From NCBI RefSeq assembly GCF_004210375.1, contig NC_134831.1:930001-994000 (forward strand): DNA of 64,000 nt. Reading direction: 5' to 3'. Both the position numbers and the translations under genes were made by a program. A model generated the notes under the pieces. It saw only the letters and a program-made list of their open reading frames with translations, was not told the DNA's origin and did no database searches. Positions within the stretch are counted from its first letter, which is position 1. The number at the start of each line of letters is the position of its first letter. This stretch comes from Tachypleus tridentatus (Eukaryota > Arthropoda > Merostomata > Xiphosura > Limulidae). Shown one piece after another: positions 22,868 through 33,130 of this stretch.

Positions 22868-24405
22868 ACGTTGTACTATGAGTTAATAATTTGTGCAGAG
22901 GTATATGTTACACATTAATTGAGGAAGATGTGGGCGTGACCTTTCCACGTGACAAACCGTAGAAACGTTGGAACTTAAGGCTTAAGATGTCAGCAAATTT
23001 AGGTTTTCGGTTGTGAACACGTATACAATATTATTTTGTGGGGTCTCGGAAAGGTCTCGTGTCACTCGTTTAATCTTATTGATGAGAATTGAGATTCTTT
23101 AGAATGACAGCCGTTGGAGATAAAAATAGAAAACAGTGTGGTTTGGTGCTTCATAGATGAGTGGAACAGTTGGGCTTTACAAAAACAAACACATCATGTC
23201 CATCATGTTGATTAGTTAAGTTTCAAGGGTTGTTTTAATAGATTTCCTTATGTGTTACTAGTTCGTGTTGTAAATAGGCATATTTGTTCAAATGATCGTT
23301 TTACGAAGAACCTGATGCTAGACGACTTAAATAATTGGTGTCATGCAGAAGCGTATAGAGATCTGCGTTCTAACTGGTCTTCTGGTTTATGTTCAATAAT
23401 GGCGTCATATCCTTGGATATTCCAATTCTCAGCTCAGCAGTCTTAACTAATAAACTATATCTGGTTATCCTCACTAAGAAATAACCTGATTTACAAAAAA
23501 CATAGCAACACTATAGACCTGTATTTTACTTTACTGCTAAAGTACTGTGGTCCTAACAATTATATAATCGTCCAAAAAAAACAACACAAAACCACTGCTA
23601 CGTCGGGCGAGGATTTGTTATCACGTAATATCTGTGTGATAGGTGTGACTATTTTAATTTTAAAAGAACTATTTTTGGCTTACCAAACATTTCAAAGAAT
23701 GAACAGTTTACAAAAAGAATTTGTTCAAGAGCCACAGTTGGTTTTCTGCCTCTGTCTGTATAGGATCAGGAACATAGTTGTGTATTTATTGTAATTGAAA
23801 TTGTTAAACAAATGTTTATAATATGAAACAGTCCACAGCGTTTTACGTCAGTCTTATTCAAAAATATGTTCTTAAAAAGTGAGTATTCCATAATGAGGCG
23901 TTGTTTGGTTTCACTATCAGCGTAAACAGGAACTAATAACATTTTACTCAGGTTGGAAATAAATATTTAAAATGAGGATGAGAGAAACGTAAGTGTACAA
24001 CGTTTCTCAAGTATAAATGTGCGAAAATAATCAAAATATATTTACTGGGTAGTGGAGACCTGATTGAATTATTCTGTATAAAATTTTGTTCCTGCCTGTG
24101 TGAAACTACCACAATTTCTCTCCAATCTTGGATTACAGAACGATAACAAGACAGAAAATGAAATGGTCAAATAAGTGATTTTAACCATGAATCGATAGAA
24201 CGTGAAAACATACCTTTAGCGTAGTTGGACAGTCGTTGCATATTCCATAACTGTTTCTAATTTGATTTAGATTTAGGTTGGTTTTTACGATTTATAACTG
24301 TACAACGCGTACATATTTTAACGTACTGAATGCAAGTATTGTGGCAGTTCCTTCTGGTAACGTACAAAAGTAAACGGTAAATACAACAAACTGTACATTG
24401 CACAA
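22868..24405. other. no gene recognised
   Basis: This is unique sequence. A 64-codon frame at 23252-23446 (+) shows no recognisable motif. Confidence 0.45.
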
Positions 24406-25895
24406 ACAACTAACTGTACACATGGAACGGCACACACCGTGGTTTAAGACAGTGGTAAAGTTACAACTAACTGTACACATGGAACGGCACACACCGTGGT
24501 TTAAGACAGTGGTAACGTTACAACTAACTGTACACATGGAACGGCACACACCGTGGTTTAAGACAGTGGTAACGTTACAACTAACTGTACACATGGAACG
24601 GCACACACCGTGGTTTAAGACAGTGGTAAAGTTACAACTAACTGTACACATACGTGGTTTAAGACAGTGGTGTTACAACTAACTGAACATGGAACGGCAC
24701 ACACCGTGGTTTAAGACCGTGGTTAATGTTACAACTAACTGTACACATGGAACGGCACACACCGTGGTTTAAGACAGTGGTAACGTTACAACTAACTGTA
24801 CACATGGAACGGCACACACCGTGGTTTAAGACAGTGGTAACGTTACAACTAACTGTATACATGGAACGGCACACACCGTGGTTTAAGACAGTGGTAACGT
24901 TACAACTAACTGTAAACATGGAACATACACACCGTGGTTTAAGACGGTGTTAATGTTACAACTAACTGTACACATGGAACGGCACACACCGTGGTTTAAG
25001 ACAGTGGTAACGTTACAACTAACTGTACACATGGAACGGCACACACCGTGGTTTAAAACAGTGTTAATGTTACAACTAACTGTACACATGGAACGGCACA
25101 CACCGTGGTTTAAGACAGTGGTAATGTTACAACTAACTGTATACATGGAACGGCACACACCGTGGTTTAAGACAGTGGTAACGTTACAACTAACTGTATA
25201 CATGGAACGGCACACACCGTGGTTTAAGACAGTGGTAACGTTACAACTAACTGTATACATGGAACGGCACACACCGTGGTTTAAGACAGTGGTAACGTTA
25301 CAACTAACTGTATACATGGAACGGCACACACCGTGGTTTAAGACAGTGGTAACGTTACAACTAACTGTATACATGGAACGGCACACACCGTGGTTTAAGA
25401 CAGTGTTAATGTTACAACTAACTGTACACATGGAACGGCACACACCGTGGTTTAAGACAGTGGTAACGTTACAACTAACTGTATACATGGAACGGCACAC
25501 ACCGTGGTTTAAGACAGTGGTAACGTTACAACTAACTGTATACATGGAACGGCACACACCGTGGTTTAAGACAGTGTTAATATTACAACTAACTGTACAC
25601 ATGGAACGGCACACACCGTGGTTTAAGACAGTGTTAATATTACAACTAACTGTACACATGGAACGGCACACACCGTGGTTTAAGACAGTGGTAACGTTAC
25701 AACTAACTGTATACATTGAACGGCACACACCGTGGTTTAAGACAGTGGTTACGTTACAACGAACTGTATACATTGAACGGCACACACCGTGGTTTAAGAC
25801 AGTGGTTACGTTACAACGAACTGTATACATTGAACGGCACACACCGTGGTTTAAGACAGTGGTTACGTTACAACGAACTGTATACATTGAACGGC
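24406..25895. repeat. 57-bp minisatellite, about 26 copies
   Basis: The unit reads ggcacacaccgtggtttaag, then acagtggtaacgttacaact, then aactgtacacatggaac (57 bp). Two copies carry short deletions (near 24653 and 24920). Because 57 is divisible by 3 and the unit lacks stops in several frames, open frames up to 360 codons run on the plus strand (19-residue period) and 346 codons on the minus strand. These frames are by-products of the array. Variants are regionally clustered: tacac copies dominate the left, tatac the middle, and the last copies share acgaactgtatacattgaa. Each typical unit holds the palindrome gtaacgttac between acagt and actgt, so it can form a hairpin. Confidence 0.95.
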
Positions 25896-26493
25896 ATGTT
25901 GGTTCAACGTTTCTTAGTGTCAAAAGAAGTAACCCTAAATGTTATACCATAATAATCGTTTACTTAATTTGTCACCTAAAAACTTACATTATTACGTCTC
26001 TGCTGGAGTCAGACTACGAAGGATCATAGCGAAGTTCAAGATGGCAAGGTGTTATTTATGTTCTAATGATCTACGAGTAGCGTACTGTTAGCACGTGCGT
26101 AGCGTACGGTGTTTCTAACGGAAATTATAGGCTGTCTTTTCCGCTATCAGCATCGTTTTAAAAGTATCAGTATCCGTCCCCCACCCGAGTGTAATGTAAG
26201 AAGTTCTACCCTGGTGTCATATAATCATGACTGTTATGTATTTTTCATGTTTAGTTTTCTGTTCTTTCAAATGTGGAAATATTCTCGTGAGTTTTATTAT
26301 CATTAAGTGTGTGAATTTAGCTGATAAACTGATTGTTGGCCTTCCTCGAATTCCACAACTGTATATATTGTATTCCTTCCATAGCTCAGTGATGATGTTT
26401 TGTGGGGTAAAGATTTATTTATGGTCTTATTGTAGGTTTGTTTTTATTTTATCTTTATTAAATTAATCCGTTAAGTACGACTAACTTACAACT
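25896..26493. other. no gene recognised
   Basis: This is unique DNA to the right of the minisatellite. Two overlapping short plus-strand frames (26109-26306, 26227-26466) are hydrophobic by composition and have no family signature. Confidence 0.45.
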
Positions 26494-26768
26494 GTTTGTT
26501 TGTTCTGAATCTCGCTCAAAGCTAGATGACAGTTATTTGCGCTAGCAATCCCTAATCTAGCAGTGTGAGTCTTGATGGAAGGCAGCTGGTGATTATCACC
26601 TACCGCCAATTCTCAGGTCACTCTTTTACCAACGAAAATTAGGATTAACTGTAACATTACAACGCCCCCACGGATGAATGGGTAAGCATGTTTTGGTGTA
26701 ATGGGGATTTGAACTTGCGACCTTCAGATTGGGAATTGGGCGCTCTAACTACCTCGCCACACTGGGCC
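26494..26768 (-). mobile_element. SINE-A copy, full length, diverged
   Basis: All parts are present in minus orientation: (TTTG) tail, cgctcaaagctag, accaacgaaaattaggatt, a degenerate B box (ggggatttgaacttgcgacc) and the head ending actgggcc. Confidence 0.9.
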
Positions 26769-27115
26769 TCTAACTTACAAGCGCGGCTGAACTAACTCAT
26801 AACTATGAACATAGAGCTTGAGCTAACACTAAATACTCAAACATGAAATGCTTTCTAAGCAGGTTTTATACAGTTTGTAACAAGTTGCTCTTGACAGTGA
26901 ATTACTATTATTTTTAAACATTCATGGTCAACGTTCTTGGTTTTATATGTTCACATAAGTATCGAAATATTCGGTATACGTTCAGTGTCCGAGTTGCCTG
27001 CCCTATGATTTAGTGATATTTCAACCTGTAGTCTGTTTTTCAACTCGTCACGTGCCTGTTTTTCAGAGTTTAACAAGAAGCCACGCAAGAGTTGTTAGCC
27101 ATTCCTAATACTAGC

Positions 27116-27384
27116 GCCTGGCATGGCCCAGGTAGTTAAGGCACTCTACTCACAATCTGAGGATCGCGGGTTCGAATCCCCATCGCACCAAACATGCTCG
27201 CCCTCTCAGCCGTAGGGCGTTATAACGTGACGGTCAATCCCACTATTTGTTGATAAAAGAGTAGCCCAAGAATTGACGGTGGGTGGTGATGACTTGTTGC
27301 TTACCTTCTTGTCTTACACTATTAAATTAGGGACGGCTCACGCAGATAGCCCTCGTGTAGTTTTGCGCGAAATTCAAAACAAAC
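27116..27384 (+). mobile_element. SINE-A copy, full length, well preserved
   Basis: The head gcctggcatggcccaggtag, ttaaggcactctactcacaa and an exact B box gcgggttcgaatcccca are followed by the canonical body (gttgataaaagagtagccca) and the tail ttttgcgcgaaattcaaaac. Confidence 0.93.
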
Positions 27385-27414
27385 CGTAATTCTAAACGGA
27401 CAAACTGGCGGGAA

Positions 27415-27590
27415 GGCAGTTAAGTCAACGGCACCCATCACCAACTTTTCTTGGATTATTCTAATTGAATAGTGGGATAAGACCGTTATTCTCGTACGGC
27501 TTCATAGTGTAGAGTGAGATTTTACGACGACGGGACACGAACCAAAACATTCAGATTGACAATCCGACAAGGTAACACTAGACTGATCAT
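27415..27590 (-). mobile_element. SINE-B copy, degenerate
   Basis: Placed 30 bp after SINE-A in the opposite orientation. The plus strand shows ggaaggcagttaagtcaacg, gaatagtgggataagaccgt, and a head complement around cgggacacgaacc. Confidence 0.5.
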
Positions 27591-28161
27591 CATTTATAGT
27601 AACTTAAGAAATAAGGTTGTGTAAGGTAGACACTGAAGAATATATATAAAGACGTGTTTACAACGTCTTCAAATACGTGATTTTAAACGTTTAAAATATC
27701 TGTGGATATCACGAGCGACATCTTTTTAAAAGTCTAACATTTTCGAGATATGGTAAAATGTTTATCGATATTAGGAGTTCCTTCGTTTCTAAAGTTTTTG
27801 GACAATTCTTTATACCATAACGTTGTTATTTGAGTAAAATAATACGTTCTTTTCGTCGTCTCGAATATCATGTCAAAAACTGTCCCCTGGGTAAAGACAT
27901 CCTTAGCTGTGTGAGGTTCAAAGCCCACAAGAAACAGACGACTTTAACTTAAATACTTTAGTCCTATAAAAGGAAGGTAACAGAAAGTAACTGACGACCT
28001 TCAGTCTTCAATAACAGTATGACAGTTTAAAATCTTCCCGGTAATAATAACGAATACAGTTCACAAGTTATACACAGGATGTAACGCGTCCTTTCTGCTC
28101 CTACCTCTCTCTTTCTATGAGTATAGCTGTTAGTTGTTACATCTGTATATTACCTATCAAA
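27591..28161. other. no gene recognised
   Basis: This is unique DNA. A 64-codon minus-strand frame at 27734-27928 has no recognisable motif. Confidence 0.45.
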
Positions 28162-28174
28162 CAAATACATACAA

Positions 28175-28301
28175 TTGTTTGTTTTGGAATTTCGCACAAA
28201 GCTACTCGAGAGCTATCTGTGCTAGCCGTCCCTAATTTAGCAGTGTAAGACTAGAGGGAAGGCAGCTAGTCATCACCACCCACCGCCAACTCTTGGGCTA
28301 C
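28175..28301 (-). mobile_element. SINE-A copy, 5'-truncated, perfect 13-bp target-site duplication
   Basis: This copy holds only the 3' half (ccaactcttgggcta through the gcacaaagctac tail). It is flanked by identical caaatacatacaa at 28162-28174 and 28302-28314. The truncation at the 5' end with an intact duplication shows target-primed insertion that stopped early. Confidence 0.93.
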
Positions 28302-28314
28302 CAAATACATACAA

Positions 28315-29608
28315 ATGAAATTTCATGAGATAATTTTAAGCTGTATATCAGTTTTTAAAATGTCCCTAATTTAAATTTAATTTTCAAACTTACCTACTGT
28401 GACGTTGTGTGCATTATGAGAAGACATACTAGAGAATATTAATGAAGTGTTATAACTAGTGGATTAAATATCACAACTGTGAAACTTTAATATTTTAAAA
28501 GTTCACTTTAACTCTTGTTTTCTGGAGTAAACACCTTTCTGTTGCGTTAGTTTACTTCTGACAGAAGAAATATTACTTAGGTTTACTTGGAAGTGAAGTT
28601 TGTGATCGACTTCAATAAAAACATTCGTTTCTCTCGTAGTTTAACATTCAAGCCAGTGAAGCACAGCCTGTTGTTCGGGGATTTTTGTGATGTTAAATCA
28701 CAAATAGAAGAATGTTTTTTGTAAGTGTCTCGTCAGGGCCAGTAAAAGAAGAAAAGTGTTTTAAAGTTATTGGTGTATCTTGTTACTGGTGATACCATAA
28801 AAAGGAATGAGAGACACATTTAAGGTTTGTTTCCCTTATTATTTGCTGTTTCATGCAAAGTTATTGTTAAATGTTAATCATAGTGATTGATCAAAGAGAT
28901 TATATTAAGGGTATGAGATATAGTGTACCCTTATTTTGTGATATTTACGGAGGTCTTGCTAAGAGTTCCAATTCGGGAATGCGGTGATGGTTTGCGACAG
29001 TAAAACAAATAACCCTAACTACACGAGAACCTCTGTGCCTTCAAAAAAAGGGAATCCTAACCCTAAGAGAATTAATCGTTGTGTACGTGGTATTAACTTC
29101 GTGTATAATCTTACACCTTTCTCGCCTCTTCGCTTAGGAGCATCGTTGCAACAATAGTGCTACTGTTAGAGAAGTAATTATAAATTTACTTGTTAATGAC
29201 GGGTGCGTTCGTTTAAAAAATACATGTCGTTCAACATAGTGAACCGAGAAAAGCCACACCTACTTGAAGCAGTAGTCTGATTTACTGTTCTGTTCTACGA
29301 GGTGGCGTTTTATTGGCACGAAGGAAAGTAGCTACCTGGGCCAGGCTAGAATTTTACAAACCTGAAAATCTTCCGCATAGTTTTTTTTTTTTTTTTGAGA
29401 GTATAATACCAACAAAATCTGTGCCAAGTAGCATTAGCTAAATACATAAAATTTCCCTATTTGACTGTGTGTATTTATTTAAATACCAGCTAGATGAGGT
29501 TAAAACAACAAAACAATATAACCATCAAAGATTTATTAAAGTCCTTGCTTACAAATGTTTATTTTTCACAGGGTTGTCCAATACACGTTACTTGTCTTTG
29601 TAATACGT
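28315..29608. other. no gene recognised; T16 run at 29381-29396
   Basis: This is unique sequence with a homopolymer T run at 29381-29396. Scattered taaccctaa-like words near 29010-29060 are too few and irregular to be telomeric. Confidence 0.45.
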
Positions 29609-29976
29609 TGGTTTGTTTCGGAATTTCGTAAAGAGCTATACGAAGGTTATCCGCGCGTAGCCGTCATTAATTTTGAACTGACGGAGAAAGCAGCTGGATA
29701 ACAGCACCGAATTGCGAATCCCATGGTTGGTCAGCGAACTATTCACGAGATTACAATGTTAAAATTGGGGGTTCGATTCCTTGCGGTTGCCAGAGCGCAG
29801 ACAAGCTAGTGTGTGAGGCTTTGGGTTAAAATAAAACAATAATGGGATTTGACCGTCATTTTTATAATGCACTCATGGCCCCATATTGTGGTGGGAGATT
29901 TTACAATAATGGGTCGCCAACGTAGAATCCTCGGATTAAAAAGCCTGGGCACACTTACCATTATGGCTACGCCCAA
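29609..29976 (-). mobile_element. SINE-B copy split by a nested SINE-C
   Basis: The left part (29609-29719) has the tail and gcgtagccgtcattaatttt. The right part (29841-29976) resumes at aatgggatttgaccgtcatt and ends at the head near 29970. The interruption is a SINE-C in the opposite orientation. Confidence 0.65.
29720..29840 (+). mobile_element. SINE-C copy nested in SINE-B
   Basis: The forward head cccatggttggtcagcg, an intact B box gggggttcgattcc, the SINE-C body gccagagcgcagacaagc and the tail gtgtgtgaggctttgggtta end in aaataaaacaa. It is younger than the SINE-B it interrupts. Confidence 0.7.
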
Positions 29977-31732
29977 ACCACTATAGATTGAAGTTAATGG
30001 TACACTACTGTACGGTGTTACATATTAAGAAAACTTCAGCAGCGTTTCGTGTACTCTAGTTAACATTTTTACTCTTCTATGTGATCCTAAGAATGACTAG
30101 TGGAATACGCGATAACACCCTTCCAAAAACAAACACAGACAAACATACAATCAGCTTTTTAAACATACTTCTAATATGTTTATACACCAGTTGCTTGTGG
30201 GTCTATAACTTTGTTATTTACAGAGACCCTAATAACATAACATTAGTATTACATGTAATCACGCCAATTACTCCTACAGTTTCCTCTCTAATTTATATAG
30301 AAAAACAAAAGTACCAGTCCCCAGTGACAGGAAAAATGTAAGTCAATCTATCAATTTCAATTATTTTACGCACTTTAAAATGGTTAATTGTGTCGCATTA
30401 TTGGTTTCATTAAAGTCAAAGCTCTGAGCTAATTATATCCCCCACCATGAAAAGTAATTGTTGAGCATTTCGTTCATGTTAAGAGCAGTACAACAATAAC
30501 ATGCCGTAAATCTGCACTTTTATCCTATCTGAAGTTACGTAACATGATAGTGTAATTAATTACCAACAACGCAGTGTAGAATATATTTATGGTGAAATAA
30601 AGTTTGTTATTAATATTATTTATACCTCTTCACCTGTAATTTCAAAAATTAAAATTTGTTTCAGTTCACTCTAATCTTAGCTATATTCCTTCACCAGGTG
30701 GAAGTAAACCTTTCCACTGCAAATGTTGCTTAGTCTGTATTTCTCTATGTGACCTTTCGAACTGTAGTAGGCAAACTTTGAGTAATCCTATTTATATTTT
30801 ATAGCAGGAACATTGAATAATCCTGTTTGTTTGATTTCTAGAACATGTTTATAAGTATTAGTGTCAAGACAACTGCGAGAAAAGTTTGAATCTCTTATTA
30901 GTGCCATCAAGTTTTGAACACAACGTCAACCCTACTTTTTATATCAGAATGTATCTAAATATTGACGTCAAACCAACTGAATGTGTCCTTGTATTTCACA
31001 TTAGTATTTTGAACCAATTAAAAGAAGGTGAAAGAACAGCAGCTTTTAAAACGGATGGTTTGTTACTATTTTCTTGAAATTCGGCAGTAGAGGGAGCTGC
31101 ATGATTCCACTTGTGTACAATTATCTATCTATCCATCTTGACGTTGTCTTTCTTATTAACAATTCATAACTCTCCGTGACCCTAGTGAATCTCCCAAGTG
31201 GTTTCTGCTATTGATTGATTAGATTCATTGTTCTTGTTACTTATCGCATGACGTCAGGGATGGTGCTTATCAGAAACCAGTTCCTCGTGCACCTGGTGTT
31301 AGTTTGCACGTAACTCCAGAATCCAGATGTTTCACAGGAAAGAGTTTTTACCTTAGCATAAACTTCACATTTAACGATAGTAATTTTCATCAATCGTGAA
31401 ATAAACAAAATAGAAAATTATGTAGTTATTTTTTATTTCCTTTTCTGTCTGAAAAGATTGAATAATTTGCTTTTTTCCCAGTGAACGGTTGGACAATATA
31501 CAATATTTATGAACAATATGAAGTGTACCATCTGTATTCCCATTCAAGACTACAAAGAACGCTTTGTATTGTAGTATTTGTTATGAGGTGAAACAACGTG
31601 GAATAAGGACAGCTTAAAATGTTGTTATTGTTCCAACAAATGGTTTAGAGAACCGACAGGAGATTCTGTTAAGAACATTTAAAACGAGAAACTCTTTTTT
31701 AAGTTAGTTTATCATTCAACTATTCCTTACGC
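29977..31732. other. no gene recognised
   Basis: This is unique AT-rich sequence. Plus-strand frames at 30081-30341 and 30886-31077 show no domain I recognise. Confidence 0.45.
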
Positions 31733-32001
31733 TTTGTTTGTTTGTTTTGAATTTTGTGCAAAGCTATACGAGGGCTATTTGCGCTAGCCGTCTCTAATTT
31801 AGCAGTGTAAGACTAGAGGGAAGGCAGCTAGTCATCACCACCCACCGCCGACTCTTGGGCGACTCTTTTACCAACGAATAGTAGGATTGACCATCACATT
31901 GTAACGGCTGAAAGGGTGAGCATGTTTGGTGTGACGGGGATTCGAACCCACGACCCTCGGATTACGAGTGGAGTGCCTTAACCCACTGGGCTATGGCGGG
32001 C
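31733..32001 (-). mobile_element. SINE-A copy, full length
   Basis: Complete in minus orientation from the (TTTG) tail through ggggattcgaacccacgacc to the head complement gggctatggcgggc. A short internal gap removes part of the gcccccac block (gtaacggctgaaaggg). Confidence 0.93.
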
Positions 32002-32474
32002 TGTATTACTTATGCCCAAATTAGTATTTGTATTCATAGTTTCCAGTTTTACGGTATTTTGTATTGGTTGAATGTATATCAACATTCAGTATTTATTGTC
32101 ATAACTTTACGTGTTACGACTTATAACCGTGTAGACAAGGACAAGTTATAGGGTCTATAATCGCCTATCGTATTAACTGTCTACAGGCAAAATTGGTCAT
32201 TTACAAAATGTTTATCGCCTAACAAAGATTTAACTCGGTCACTTTTATAAATAAAGGCACCACCTTCTGTGTGAAATATAATCCAAATACTTAAATAAAT
32301 TCTACGTGAACCTTTTCTCAACTTCCCTCCATTTTGTCGCATGCCCAAAAATTTTGGTAATTATCAAAAAAATGTTTTATGCTTTTGACGCAGTAGTTGT
32401 AGGTTTGAATGATACACATAGTATTAACACTAACCAGTTCACGTCGTTCAAAAGTAATCAGTTCACACTGCTTT

Positions 32475-32750
32475 CGCCGGCATGGCCACCAGGTGGCTAA
32501 GGTACTCGACTCATAATCTGAGGGTCACGGGTTCGAATTCCCATCACACCAAACATGCTCGCCCTTAAAGCCGTGGGGGCGTTATAATGTAACGGTCAAT
32601 CCCACTATTCGTTGGTAGAAGAGTTGCCCAAGAGTTGGCGATGGGTGGTGATGACTAGCTGCCTTCCCTCTAGTCTTACACTGCTAAATTAGGGATAGCT
32701 AGCGCAGATAGCCCTCGTGCAGTTTTGCGCGAAATTCCAAACAAACAAAA
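32475..32750 (+). mobile_element. SINE-A copy, full length, well preserved
   Basis: The head gccggcatggccaccaggtg, the anticodon-like part gactcataatctgaggg, the B box gggttcgaattccc, the full body and the tail ttttgcgcgaaattccaaac plus AAAC repeats are all present. Confidence 0.94.
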
Positions 32751-32914
32751 CCACATTGTTCTTGTAGACTGAACCTACCGACTTTTACTGGTATTTCTCT
32801 CGAAATAACCTTTTGGTTTCAATGCTTAACAGTCATCAGAATGCACTTGAATTACACTTTAACATGAAGACATTAAAATATAGCGAAAACATTAAATATT
32901 TTGACTTTATTACA

Positions 32915-33130
32915 GGCTTGGCATGGCTAGTTAGGTGAGGTGCTAGGCTCGCAGTTTACGGGTCATGCGTATTAAACCCCGTCCCATTAAACATTCTCGC
33001 TCTTTCAACTCTGGAGGCATTATAAAGTTACGGTCAAACACACTATTCGTTGGCAAAGACGAGCTGCCTTCCCTCCCGTCTTTCATTATTAAATTAGAGA
33101 CGGCTAGTGCACATAGTTCTGTCGTAACTG
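32915..33130 (+). mobile_element. SINE-A copy, diverged and shortened
   Basis: The head gcttggcatggctagttagg and body landmarks cactattcgttggcaaagac, gagctgccttccctc and attagagacggctag are recognisable. The B box is mutated (gcgtattaaaccccgtc), and a piece between the Ile-like block and gctgcc is missing. Confidence 0.8.

Noticed and set aside
24406..25895. CRISPR array
   Set aside because: The whole 57-bp unit repeats with no unique spacers, and the genome is eukaryotic.
24883..26029. 346- and 360-codon open frames as genes for repeat proteins
   Set aside because: They lie on opposite strands of the same 57-bp array, and the openness follows from unit length and lack of stops. Repeats are conserved at the DNA level, not specifically at the protein level.
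29009..29065. telomere-like repeats (taaccctaa words, also near 50330)
   Set aside because: There are only a few scattered words with irregular spacing, not an array.
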